64,000 bases of DNA, from positions 33,939 to 97,938 of the forward strand of contig NZ_JAUDRH010000023.1 of the NCBI RefSeq assembly GCF_030381805.1. The letters run 5' to 3'. The notes under the pieces are model-generated. The model made no database searches and was not told the DNA's origin. It saw only the letters and a list, made by a program, of their open reading frames with translations. Positions 17,036 through 25,589 of this stretch are shown piece by piece. Position 1 is the first letter of the stretch. Each line of letters starts with the position of its first letter. The DNA is from Chlorogloeopsis sp. ULAP01. Lineage in GTDB: Bacteria; Cyanobacteriota; Cyanobacteriia; Cyanobacteriales; Nostocaceae. Made by a program: the position numbers and the translations under genes.

Positions 17036-17908
17036 ATGGCTCATTTAAATCTGCGTCGCCCCGAAAATATTAGTGGCGACTTTTATGTAGATACCACCTG
17101 CATTGACTGCGATACTTGTCGTTGGATGGCTCCCGAAGTTTTTATTGAAGCCGAGGGAATGTCAGCTGTTTATCATCAACCAGCGAATAAAAAGGAAAGA
17201 ATAAAAGCACTGCAAGCACTTTTAGCTTGCCCAACAAGTTCTATTGGCACAATTGAGAAGCCCGAAGATATCAAAACAGTTCAGCTAAGTTTTCCAATTC
17301 CTGTTGAGGATAACGTTTACGATTGTGGTTATCATTCAGAAAAATCCTATGGTGGAGCAGGCTATTTTATTCAACTACCAGAAGGTAATGTTTTGGTAGA
17401 TTCCCCTCGTTTTACGCCGCCTTTAGTCAAGCGTTTGGAAGAGATGGGAGGAATGCGTTATATGTTCCTGACTCACATGGATGATGTGGCAGATCATCAA
17501 AAGTATGCAGAGCATTTTGGATGCCAGCGCATCCTTCACAAGGATGATATTACTGCCGATACTCGTGATGTAGAAATTCAATTGACTGGCTCAAAGCCAA
17601 CTCAGTTAACTCCTGATTTATTAATTATTCCAGTTCCTGGACACAGTAAAGGACATACAGTCTTGTTATATAAAAACAAGTTTTTGTTTGCTGGCGATCA
17701 TCTGGCTTGGAATGATGAACTTGGGCATTTGTTCGCTTTTCGTCAATATTGCTTTTACTCTTGGACAGAATTAATTAAGTCAATGCGTAAATTAGCTAAT
17801 TATACTTTTGAATGGGTTTTACCCGGTCATGGACGAAGATATCATGCTGATGCCAAGACTATGAAAGAGCAAATGCAAAAGTGTATTGAGTGGATGGAAG
17901 TTAATTGA
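17036..17908 (+). CDS. Ferredoxin domain fused to metallo-beta-lactamase fold
   Basis: 290 residues. Residues about 17-80 resemble a single-cluster ferredoxin: CIDCDTCRWMAPEVF followed at distance by LLACPTSSIG, giving four cysteines for one iron-sulfur cluster. From about 95 onward there is a metallo-beta-lactamase fold: THMDDVADH (H-x-D-D-x-x-D-H, with the first two histidines of THxHxDH altered), PGHSKGHTVLLY, FAGDHLAW and LPGHGRRYH. Related fusion proteins occur in cyanobacteria and plants. Function is unknown; a redox-linked hydrolase is suggested by the architecture only. Confidence 0.8.
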   Translation: MAHLNLRRPENISGDFYVDTTCIDCDTCRWMAPEVFIEAEGMSAVYHQPANKKERIKALQALLACPTSSIGTIEKPEDIKTVQLSFPIPVEDNVYDCGYHSEKSYGGAGYFIQLPEGNVLVDSPRFTPPLVKRLEEMGGMRYMFLTHMDDVADHQKYAEHFGCQRILHKDDITADTRDVEIQLTGSKPTQLTPDLLIIPVPGHSKGHTVLLYKNKFLFAGDHLAWNDELGHLFAFRQYCFYSWTELIKSMRKLANYTFEWVLPGHGRRYHADAKTMKEQMQKCIEWMEVN

Positions 17909-18098
17909 AAATAGGGGCTAGGGAAGAGAGGTTTTCATCAATTCGTCATTGCCATTGCATTAATCCCATGAGCGTCTAGCTTAAGAAAGATATGACAGTA
18001 GAGAAAAGCTGCCGCAATATAAAGCAAGATAACTGCTACTGACGCTGGCTAGCCAGTAGGGTGCGTTAAAGCAACGCATAGAGCACCGCAGGGTTATG

Positions 18099-18119
18099 GT
18101 GCGTTACGGCTAGTTCTTA
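18099..18119 (+). repeat. Dispersed GTGCGTTACGG element, copy A
   Basis: The 21 nt GTGCGTTACGGCTAGTTCTTA recurs exactly, in inverted orientation, at 19912-19932. Similarity continues imperfectly into the following ~20 nt (ctcttaaactctctcaaa). A second partial core, gggtgcgttaaag, lies just upstream at 18059. Confidence 0.85.
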
Positions 18120-18168
18120 TTCTCTTAAACTCTCTCAAATCCTTGCATACCCGTAACACAACGGCAAT

Positions 18169-18198
18169 AAAGCGGGAGGAACATCCACTCCGCTTTTT
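18169..18198 (+). terminator. Possible terminator hairpin
   Basis: AAAGCGGGAG pairs with CTCCGCTTT (one bulged G), followed by TT on the plus strand. Distance to the ferredoxin-MBL stop is 260 bp. Confidence 0.45.
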
Positions 18199-18249
18199 GC
18201 CTCCCCTACTTAACTAGGGAAGAGGGCTTTTCATCAATTCGTTGAGGAA

Positions 18250-19770
18250 TCATCCAAAATTTGGGGAGGATATTTCTTGAGCGTGCCAATCGTGGGCTTG
18301 TTGGCGGATGCTTTGTAATTCTTCTTGGGATATTTTATCTAAATTTTTCATCATAAAGCTCATCCGCCCTTGAAGTTGGAGTTGCTCGCGGTGTCGATTT
18401 AGAAAGTTCCAGTAGAAAAAATTGAACGGACAAGCATTCTTACCGATACGTTCTTTGTGATTATAAACACAGCTTTTGCAATAGTCACTCATCCTATTTA
18501 TGTAGTTAGCAGAAGCGGCATAAGGTTTGGATGCCAAAACCCCTCCATCAGCAAATAAACCCATACCGATGACATTTGTCTGCATTACCCAGTCATAAGC
18601 ATCAATGAACGCGGCATGAAACCAATTTTCGACTGATTGCGGCGAGATTCCGGCAATTAGCGCAAAATTACTCACCACCATTAACCGTTGGATATGATGA
18701 GCATAGCCCGTGCGCTGCACTTGCGTAAGAACTTGGTGCAAACAATTCATTTTAGTTCTACCTGTCCAAAAAAATTCCGGTAGTGGTTGTGTGTGGTTAA
18801 ACCAATTTTTTTCCGAGTAGTCTGCATCGACATAGTGATAGATGCCATGCATATATTCTCGCCAACCCAACACCTGACGAATGAACCCTTCCACGTTATT
18901 TAAAGGTAGTTGATGTTGCTCATATGCTTGTTGAACTGCTTGAATTACCTCCCAAGGTTGAAGTAAACCGATATTCAGATAGGGAGAAAGCAGCGCGTGC
19001 CACATTGTCTCTTCTCCCGTCAACATTGCATCTTGGTAGAAACCAAAGTTATTAAGTCGATTTTGAAGAAACCAATCTAATACCTGAAGTGCTTGTTTGC
19101 GAGTTACTGCCCAGCGAAAAGGTTCCACCTCACCGTAAGTTGGCACAGAAAGAGAATTAACTTTGGCGATCGCCTCGCGAGTAATTTCGTCTGGCTCAAA
19201 CCAATGGGCAGGTGGTGTATTTAGCTTTCCTTTTGGTGGTTGACGATTTTCTTGATCAAAATTCCATTTTCCCCCCACTGGTTTGTCTTTCTCAATTAAA
19301 ATTTGGAAACGTCGCCTTCCTTCGCGATAAAAATCTTCCATGAGCAGGCGCTTTCTACCTTTAGCCCAATTGTTGAATTCTTCTGTAGTCCACAAAAAAT
19401 GATTGTTGGGAATCAAAAGTTTATGGCAAGAAAGTTCTAAACTTTGAATTATCTGCGAAAATGGGCGATCGCTTGGCCTCATCACCCGCAACTCAGTAAT
19501 TTGATTTGCCTCGATCCATTCTTGAAGCGGTGTTTCAAAATCTTCAGCAATTTTGTATGTTACTGAGTATCCAAATTGGCGCAATTCTTCAGCAAAATGC
19601 CGCATTGCCGACCAAACCAAGACTAGTTTTTGCTTATGATAGGGTCTGACTTGGACATGACGCAACGACTCAATCAGAATTACAGGCACATTCTGTTGAT
19701 GAGAACAACTTTGCAAAGCTGCTTGTTTTTCCCAAAGCTGATCACCTAAGATCCAAACCCCAATCGTCAT
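18250..19770 (-). CDS. Cryptochrome/photolyase-related protein with iron-sulfur cluster
   Basis: 506 residues from the ATG at 19770 (an in-frame TTG at 19782 adds four residues). The start MTIGVWILGDQLWEKQAAL and the C-terminal FAD-domain motifs (VNNVEGFIRQVLGWREYMHGIYH; HHIQRLMVVSNFALIAG; NVIGMGLFADGGVLASKPYAASANYINRMSDYCKSC) identify the deoxyribodipyrimidine photolyase-related (FeS-BCP/CryPro) family. Four cysteines match the cluster ligands of that family: MNCLHQ, CKSC (two) and KNACPF. These proteins repair (6-4) lesions or act as photoreceptors; which applies here is not readable. The gene is bracketed by inverted copies of a dispersed repeat. Confidence 0.9.
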   Translation of the reverse strand: MTIGVWILGDQLWEKQAALQSCSHQQNVPVILIESLRHVQVRPYHKQKLVLVWSAMRHFAEELRQFGYSVTYKIAEDFETPLQEWIEANQITELRVMRPSDRPFSQIIQSLELSCHKLLIPNNHFLWTTEEFNNWAKGRKRLLMEDFYREGRRRFQILIEKDKPVGGKWNFDQENRQPPKGKLNTPPAHWFEPDEITREAIAKVNSLSVPTYGEVEPFRWAVTRKQALQVLDWFLQNRLNNFGFYQDAMLTGEETMWHALLSPYLNIGLLQPWEVIQAVQQAYEQHQLPLNNVEGFIRQVLGWREYMHGIYHYVDADYSEKNWFNHTQPLPEFFWTGRTKMNCLHQVLTQVQRTGYAHHIQRLMVVSNFALIAGISPQSVENWFHAAFIDAYDWVMQTNVIGMGLFADGGVLASKPYAASANYINRMSDYCKSCVYNHKERIGKNACPFNFFYWNFLNRHREQLQLQGRMSFMMKNLDKISQEELQSIRQQAHDWHAQEISSPNFG

Positions 19771-19911
19771 TGTAAGTACCAAAACTACCCAGAACTACAG
19801 ATAAACATAACGCAGTTAGCTTCCGGAACGCACAAAAGTCAGAACTTACGCCACGGTGGTAGGTGGTAGTGGCGTGACACAGCTATGTAAAGTTTTGAGA
19901 GTTAAACAGAG

Positions 19912-19932
19912 TAAGAACTAGCCGTAACGCAC
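19912..19932 (-). repeat. Dispersed GTGCGTTACGG element, copy B (inverted)
   Basis: Exact reverse complement of the 21 nt at 18099-18119. The two copies flank the photolyase-related gene, with weaker matching outside the core. Confidence 0.85.
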
Positions 19933-20233
19933 CTTACATTTTAGGTTTACTTGATAAATAATCTCTTGACGATTTATATTACAATTTCATCTAGTTATTA
20001 ATGACTAATTTATATTCCAGAGTTAGGATAAAAGTATTAACTAATAAGGAATAAACATTTCAGTGCTTTAGAGTTAGCATGAAAAAAAAGTAAAAAAATA
20101 TCTAAGTAAAACTACTAGAAAATTCTAGTACTGTAGTTTATAGCCAACCGCATCAGTCTTAACTCTCTCTAACTTGAATGAGAGAGCAACAATTTTCTCA
20201 ACCTTTATGCATTGATTAGTTTAGGATCTGTCC
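19933..20233. other. Intergenic region
   Basis: AT-rich spacer (with the preceding 160 bp, 460 bp in all) between the photolyase-related gene and the next plus-strand gene. Apart from repeat copy B, no gene or strong structure is visible. Confidence 0.4.
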
Positions 20234-21187
20234 ATGTCAAACCGTCGTTTCAACCCCACTTTATTAGGCAATCTCAAAACTAAATTATGGAATCTAAGCC
20301 AACCAGGTTTTTGGGGAACAGCAATTTTTTTATCTGTTGTGGGGTTGGTGGTTAAAGAATACTTAACACATCCAGATTTTTTGAGTACTGGGCAAAAAGA
20401 GCAAGTCGCATCACAAAAATCTACTGACTCTTCTTTATCGGTGGAAGATAGAGCGATCGCTGCGGATATTGATAATTTGCCAGTTCTTTTTTATAACATT
20501 GAAGATGCAGAGATAACCTCAACGGCTAGTACGCCAAAGAAAAATACCAGAACCAATGACAATAAAGGCGTAGTCAACGATTTAATTAATGCCAATTCAA
20601 ATCCAGGCTTAAAGTTAGCTAATCCTGCATCCATCCCCAATCTAGAAAATCCATTTGTAGTACAAGCCGAAAATTTATTACAGTTAAAGGCTTTTCAAAG
20701 CGATCGCCAGTTCTCTGGAGTAAATGGGGTAACGGCATTGCCAACTCAAATAGGTTCAGGAGAAATTTCTAGCTCTAGTCAAAGTACTGCTCCAGTTAGC
20801 GCTTTGCAAACAGCACTCAACCAATCAGCAAACCAGAATCTACCAACTGGACATGGTACAAGTTTAACTCAGATGAATTCCTTTGAGCGATCGCTGTCAA
20901 ATCCGGGGTTAACTAGACAACCAAGTCATCCCATGATGAATGGCAATAATTATAATACGGTGACAGCAACAAGCCAGCCCCAAAACTCAGTTCCCATCCC
21001 CAATCATAATTTAGATTCTCGCTTCACTAATACTCAAAATCAATTTCCAAATACCTCTGTGAATTTGAATAGCAGTCAGTCATCTTCAGACATCACACCT
21101 TACAATCTCCAAACTCCTAATCGGGATTTTGTTGCTCCAAGCAACATGATGAAAAGTAACTTTGATTCTGGATTTCCTCACCAATAG
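20234..21187 (+). CDS. Membrane-anchored, Asn/Ser/Gln-rich protein
   Basis: 317 residues. A basic N-terminus and one hydrophobic helix (GFWGTAIFLSVVGLVVKEYL, about 25-45) are followed by a short conserved-looking segment (VEDRAIAADIDNLPVLFYN). The rest is long, low-complexity and rich in N, S, Q, P and T. Most of the protein is probably disordered and exposed on one side of a membrane. It resembles hypothetical proteins seen in heterocystous cyanobacteria, but I cannot name a family. A large palindrome lies 54 bp after the stop. Confidence 0.65.
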   Translation: MSNRRFNPTLLGNLKTKLWNLSQPGFWGTAIFLSVVGLVVKEYLTHPDFLSTGQKEQVASQKSTDSSLSVEDRAIAADIDNLPVLFYNIEDAEITSTASTPKKNTRTNDNKGVVNDLINANSNPGLKLANPASIPNLENPFVVQAENLLQLKAFQSDRQFSGVNGVTALPTQIGSGEISSSSQSTAPVSALQTALNQSANQNLPTGHGTSLTQMNSFERSLSNPGLTRQPSHPMMNGNNYNTVTATSQPQNSVPIPNHNLDSRFTNTQNQFPNTSVNLNSSQSSSDITPYNLQTPNRDFVAPSNMMKSNFDSGFPHQ

Positions 21188-21241
21188 CATTTGATTTTAT
21201 TACAGATACAGCAGATTTCAACTTCGTGACGTACAGAAATA

Positions 21242-21286
21242 CCCCTCCCTAACCCTCCCCTTGCCAAGGGGAGGGTTAGGGAGGGG
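21242..21286. repeat. 45-bp near-perfect palindrome (hairpin)
   Basis: Two 21-nt arms (CCCCTCCCTAACCCTCCCCTT and its exact reverse complement) are separated by GCC. Pairing extends one more A-T pair. It lies between convergent genes and could terminate both. The sequence is of the kind found in many copies in Nostocales genomes (repeat family known to me by pattern only). Confidence 0.85.
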
Positions 21287-21314
21287 TGTACCTCATGTAC
21301 TTCAAAACGCTGTA

Positions 21315-22088
21315 TTAGCTGGCGTTTACCTGCCAATCTCTATTGAGGCGACTGAGGAAAAGACGTAGGCGATCGCTTTGAGGATTTGTCAGAACTTCAT
21401 GGGCGGAGCCTTGTTCTGCCACCACACCTTTATCCATAAATATCACTTGATTGGCAACTTCACGAGCAAATAGCATTTCATGGGTAACAACTACCATTGT
21501 CATACCCTCTGCTGCCAACTGCTGCATAACTTGCAAAACCTCGCCTACAAGTTCAGGATCTAGAGCACTAGTTGGTTCATCAAAGAGCATGATTTGGGGA
21601 TTCATGCACAAACTACGAGCGATCGCTACCCGTTGTTTTTGTCCGCCTGAAAGTTGTTCTGGGTAGGCTGAGGCTTTGTCAAAAAGCCCTACTTTTTCGA
21701 GATAAAGCCCCGCCAGTTGGACACTTTCTTTACGAGTTTTCCCTAGCACCTTGCAGGGAGCGAGTATTAAATTTTCTAGAACAGTCAAATGAGGAAACAA
21801 GTTAAATTGTTGGAAAACCATGCCTACCTGTGTCCGCAGTTGTCGCAGTTGCTTTTTGTTGAAACGAGGATGGGATAAATCGATACCATTAACTAGTAAA
21901 TGCCCACCATCAATAGTTTCCAAGCGATTCAAGCAGCGTAGTAAAGTACTTTTACCACAACCAGAGGGGCCAATGATCGCCACTACTTCCGTACGGTGAA
22001 TTTTGCCGCTAATCCCTTTAAGAACTTTGAGGGAGCCAAAGTTTTTTTCAATGTTTTCAAATGCGATCGCGGGAGTAGAGTTGTTCAT
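21315..22088 (-). CDS. Polar amino acid ABC transporter ATP-binding protein
   Basis: 257 residues from the ATG at 22088; in-frame upstream codons to 22169 would add 27 residues that lack family character. GlnQ/HisP-type ATPase: Walker A GPSGCGKST, Q-loop QQFNLFPHLT, signature LSGGQKQR, Walker B IMLFDEPTSALDPE, and the switch histidine in VVTHEM. It energises uptake of amino acids through the divergent binding-protein/permease fusion next to it. In Anabaena and Synechocystis the equivalent Bgt system consists of BgtA (ATPase) and BgtB (fusion), but encoded apart. Here they sit head to head, 119 bp apart. Confidence 0.9.
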   Translation of the reverse strand: MNNSTPAIAFENIEKNFGSLKVLKGISGKIHRTEVVAIIGPSGCGKSTLLRCLNRLETIDGGHLLVNGIDLSHPRFNKKQLRQLRTQVGMVFQQFNLFPHLTVLENLILAPCKVLGKTRKESVQLAGLYLEKVGLFDKASAYPEQLSGGQKQRVAIARSLCMNPQIMLFDEPTSALDPELVGEVLQVMQQLAAEGMTMVVVTHEMLFAREVANQVIFMDKGVVAEQGSAHEVLTNPQSDRLRLFLSRLNRDWQVNAS

Positions 22089-22207
22089 AGCCAAATTCAG
22101 CTGCATTACAGTTGATTGTAATCTGACTGCCATCAGGACGGTTGGTGTTAAAGTTGACTTGATTTTCAAACCGCTCCAGATACAGAGAACGCAGAAAAAG
22201 AGGAAGT

Positions 22208-23728
22208 ATGGCTAAGTTGGCTGTGATACGGTGGTTGCGTTTGAGTTTACTGATTGGATTTAGTTGTCTGCTGCTTGGTGGTTGTAGTTTCAATTCGAGT
22301 GTCAATGGCGCGGTTAAAACTTTGAGGGTGGCGACAGAGCCTGCATTTCCACCAATGGAGTTTCAAGGGCAAGGGGGTGAGTTGCAGGGTTTTGATATTG
22401 ATTTAATGAAAGCGATCGCCAACAGCAGTGATTTTATAGTTGAGTTTCAAAGTTTACCTTTCGATGGAATTATCCCAGCTTTGCAAGCAAAAACAGTGGA
22501 TGCAGCAATTAGTGCCATCACTATTACAGAAGAACGCGCAAAAACTATCTCGTTTTCACGTCCTTATTTTAGAGCAGGTTTAGCAATAGCTGTCCGTACT
22601 AATAATCAAGATATTACTAATTTTGAGAGTCTCAAAAATAAAAAAGTTGCCGTACAAATTGGCACCACTGGTGCAGGCAAAGCTAAGAGTATTTCTGGCG
22701 CACAAATTCGGAGCTTCGATTCTGCACCTTTAGCGCTTCAGGAGCTACTCAACGGCAATGTAGATGCGGTAATTAACGATGCACCAGTGACTTTGTATGC
22801 AATTAATACTGGTAATCTCCAAGGCATTAAGGTGGTGCAGCAACTACTCACTGAGGAGTATTACGGCATTGCCACAGCAAAAGATTCACCGAATTTAGTA
22901 TCAATAAATCAAGGTTTGGCAGCAGTATTGAAAGATGGCACCTACACCAAAATTTATCAAAAGTGGTTTAAAACTGCGCCACCTCAATTACCAGAAAAAT
23001 TAACGTTTACAACTGCGACTCCTGTTGGAGCATCTAGATTTGTCACTTCCATTAATTTGGTTTTGCAGTCTATTCCCATTTTGTTACAAGGAGCATTAAT
23101 AACGCTGCAACTAACTGTAGTCTCGGTAATTTTTGGTTTAATTGGTGGTTCTTTAATTGGAATTTTACGCCTTTCCAATCTTAAACCTATACGTTGGCTA
23201 GCAAGAGTATATGTAGATTTTTTTCGAGGAACGCCCTTGCTAGTGCAAATCTTTATAATTTACTTTGGTATACCTGCCATTATCCAAGAATTGGGTTCAA
23301 CATTTACCTTTAATCGTTTTGTAGCAGCAGTAATAGCATTAAGTTTGAATAGCGCCGCTTATATTGCAGAAATAGTCCGAGCTGGTATTCAATCTATAGA
23401 GCCAGGGCAAAAGGAGGCTTCACAGTCATTAGGTTTAGATTCTGTGCAAACGATGCGCTATGTGATTTTTCCCCAAGCTTTTCGGCGAATGATACCACCA
23501 TTAGGTAATGAGTTTATTAGTTTGCTCAAAGATACCAGTTTAGTTGCAATTATTGGTTTTGAAGAACTATTCCGTAAAGGACAATTAATTGTTTCAGAAA
23601 ATTATCGTACCTTTGAAATTTATACAGCTGTGGCTATAGTTTACTTATGTTTGACACTACTTTCTTCACAAGCTTTTTCTAAGTTAGAAATTTGGATGAA
23701 TCCAGTCAAGCGATCGCGCAAAAAATAG
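22208..23728 (+). CDS. bgtB: Amino acid ABC transporter, binding protein-permease fusion
   Basis: 506 residues. A lipoprotein-type signal (LLLGGC, C26) is followed by a periplasmic amino acid-binding domain (about 38-255; LRVATEPAFPPMEFQGQG, GFDIDLMKAIA, DAAISAITITEERAKTISFSRPYF). A permease domain (about 280-495) carries the EAA-type loop SLNSAAYIAEIVRAGIQSIEPGQKEASQSLGL. This order matches BgtB of cyanobacteria, which takes up basic amino acids and glutamine. The ribosome binding site AGAGGAAG overlaps the start closely. The ATPase partner is divergent. Confidence 0.9.
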   Translation: MAKLAVIRWLRLSLLIGFSCLLLGGCSFNSSVNGAVKTLRVATEPAFPPMEFQGQGGELQGFDIDLMKAIANSSDFIVEFQSLPFDGIIPALQAKTVDAAISAITITEERAKTISFSRPYFRAGLAIAVRTNNQDITNFESLKNKKVAVQIGTTGAGKAKSISGAQIRSFDSAPLALQELLNGNVDAVINDAPVTLYAINTGNLQGIKVVQQLLTEEYYGIATAKDSPNLVSINQGLAAVLKDGTYTKIYQKWFKTAPPQLPEKLTFTTATPVGASRFVTSINLVLQSIPILLQGALITLQLTVVSVIFGLIGGSLIGILRLSNLKPIRWLARVYVDFFRGTPLLVQIFIIYFGIPAIIQELGSTFTFNRFVAAVIALSLNSAAYIAEIVRAGIQSIEPGQKEASQSLGLDSVQTMRYVIFPQAFRRMIPPLGNEFISLLKDTSLVAIIGFEELFRKGQLIVSENYRTFEIYTAVAIVYLCLTLLSSQAFSKLEIWMNPVKRSRKK

Positions 23729-23793
23729 GTGACTAGAAACTAGTAATTAAGTAATATTACATAAAATTAGAGTAGACGTGTTAGTATCCCATA

Positions 23794-24819
23794 CTAATAC
23801 CTAATTCGCGGATCTACATAAGCATTTAAAATATCAATTAAAATACTTGCTGCCACAACTATCGAGCCGAAAAATACTAGTAATCCCTGCACTGTAGGAT
23901 AATCCCGTAAAGAAATGGCTTCATAAAGTTTATTGGCTAATCCTGGCCAAGAAAAGGTGACTTCAGTCAAAATTGCTCCACCCAATAAGGAAGCAAAAGT
24001 TAACCCCAAAACAGTAATGACTGGAATCAAAGCATTTTTTAAGGCATGGGCAACTAAAATTTTTCTTTCGGGAATGCCTCTAGCTCTAGCTGCTTCCACA
24101 TAATCTGCTTGTAGAGTTTGCTTTAAATTCACTCGTACAATCCGCTCAAAAATACCACTGAGTAAAACTCCCAAGGTAATACTAGGAAGTGCCAAATAAT
24201 GCAAAGTTGTCAAAAATTGAGCTAAGTCACCACTCAAGAGACTGTCAATTGTATACAAACCAGTGATCCGCTCAGGAGCGGGCAAACTAGAGGCAAAGCG
24301 CCCTGAAGATGGAAACCAACCAAGTTGTACTGCGAAAATCAATTGTAGAAGCATTCCTGCCCAAAACATCGGCAATGAGTAAGTGATAATACCAAATAAT
24401 CTTCCACTAAAGTCAAAAAATGTACCAGGGCGAGAAGCTGAAAGAGTACCGATCGCAATTCCGACAGTCAGCGCAACCACCATACTACATACTGCTAACT
24501 CTGCCGTCGCTGGAAAATAATCTACAATCACTTGCCAAACACTTTGCCCTTGGCTTGTCAAAGACTTTCCTAAATCAAAACGCAATAAACTTCCCATGTA
24601 ATTTAGATACTGCAACCACAAAGGAAGATCTAAACCTAATTGTTTGCGCAATTCTTCTTTCGCACTTTCTGGCGCACGCCCACCGAGAATTGCATCTGCT
24701 GGATCTCCGGGGGTTGCTCGCAGCAAGAGAAACACTACTGTGGTAATTGTCCACAGCATTAACGGAGCTAAGAGCAGGCGAATAATAATGTAGTATTGTA
24801 AGGCTTTGGAGCGAGACAT
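23794..24819 (-). CDS. Dipeptide/oligopeptide-type ABC transporter permease (DppB family)
   Basis: 341 residues from ATG 24819 (codons upstream to 24924 are in frame but run into a decayed gene, so are unlikely). The N-terminal TM and ATPGDPADAILGG segment, then the motif ARARGIPERKILVAHALKNALIPVITVLG, the classic EAA loop of DppB/OppB. Six membrane helices are expected. It should pair with a DppC-type permease and ATPases, none of which is in this window. The binding protein gene lies upstream on the same strand, separated by 770 bp that contain a relic toxin-antitoxin module. Confidence 0.88.
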   Translation of the reverse strand: MSRSKALQYYIIIRLLLAPLMLWTITTVVFLLLRATPGDPADAILGGRAPESAKEELRKQLGLDLPLWLQYLNYMGSLLRFDLGKSLTSQGQSVWQVIVDYFPATAELAVCSMVVALTVGIAIGTLSASRPGTFFDFSGRLFGIITYSLPMFWAGMLLQLIFAVQLGWFPSSGRFASSLPAPERITGLYTIDSLLSGDLAQFLTTLHYLALPSITLGVLLSGIFERIVRVNLKQTLQADYVEAARARGIPERKILVAHALKNALIPVITVLGLTFASLLGGAILTEVTFSWPGLANKLYEAISLRDYPTVQGLLVFFGSIVVAASILIDILNAYVDPRIRY

Positions 24820-24910
24820 AATACTAATTTTAATGTTAGTTAATTGCGGTGTGGTTGTTAGAGAATACCCTACAATGAAAGCATAAAAGCAGTTCCAGAA
24901 AATTGCTGGA

Positions 24911-25143
24911 ATGAAGTACCTCAATGTTCAACAAACAGATACCACCTTGATTGCAATCCTCGATGAGTTAACAGCAACTCAAGCCGAAGTTGTGATTGTG
25001 AAGGCATTCCAGTTGCTCGCATTGTACCCTGGCAGGAGAAACCAATCTCGACTCATCACTATTTATTGCGAGGAATGCTAATTCAGATCGCAGAAGATTT
25101 TGACGAACCAATGCTAGAACTTTGGGAAACATTGGGCAAATGA
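24911..25143 (+). pseudogene. Decayed antitoxin of a VapBC-type module
   Basis: The frame starting at ATG 24911 reads MKYLNVQQTDTTLIAIL then DELTATQAEVVIVK and then loses the family pattern. Another frame restores it: GIPVARIVPWQEKPI, then LIQIAEDFDEPMLELW, ending ETLGK at 25143. A single frameshift near 25003 explains this. The C-terminal stretch is typical of the DUF2281/Phd-like antitoxins that precede PIN toxins in cyanobacteria. The stop overlaps the toxin start (ATGA), as expected for a translationally coupled pair. Confidence 0.75.
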
Positions 25144-25545
25144 TTTTGTTGGATACGCATATTTGCTCTGGTTACTCCACAATCCAAGTCAGTTATCGAA
25201 TCAAGTACAAGCTGCAATTGACTCAGAGGAACCTCAAAATGGCTTGCTAGTATCTGCGATTTCAGTATGGGAGATTGCAGTCAAATCCAGTATTGGAAAA
25301 TTAATCTTAACCCTTGCCGATCAATGAATGGATGCTCTAGCACAAACACACTCAAATATTGTGATTGAACCTTTGAATCCTCTGGATGCGATCGCCAGCA
25401 CACAGCTAGCTAGCTGCCAGGCACTTTTCATAAAGATCCGGCAGACAGAATTTTAGTTGCGATCGCCATGCGCTATAGAATTCCTCTATTAACCTGTGAC
25501 GCTAACATCTTGAACTATCCTCATGTACAAACTATAAAAGCTTAA
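25140..25545 (+). pseudogene. Decayed PIN-domain toxin (VapC-like)
   Basis: Starts ATGATTTTGTTGGATACG (MILLDTH, the first PIN-domain acid). Pieces in successive frames read WLLHNPSQLSNQVQAAIDS, LLVSAISVWEIAVKSSIGKL, LPINEW, ALAQTHSNIVIEPLNPLDAI, then FHKDPADRILVAIAMR and IPLLTCDANILNYPHV. These cover all four PIN acidic motifs. At least three reading-frame breaks are needed (near 25162, 25315 and 25415), so the gene cannot make an active RNase toxin. It is intact at both ends, which suggests recent decay. Confidence 0.8.
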
Positions 25546-25589
25546 CCTTCGCTACTCACTACATATATGGTTAAAAATTTGACTACCAA

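Larger units (their letters stand above)
17918..18242. repeat. 29-bp direct repeats bracketing a spacer segment
   Basis: Copies at 17918-17946 and 18214-18242 agree at 27 of 29 positions (CTAGGGAAGAG..., then TTTTCATCAATTCGT). Between them lie a GTGCGTTA dispersed element and a hairpin. No gene is seen in this 340-bp interval. Confidence 0.75.
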
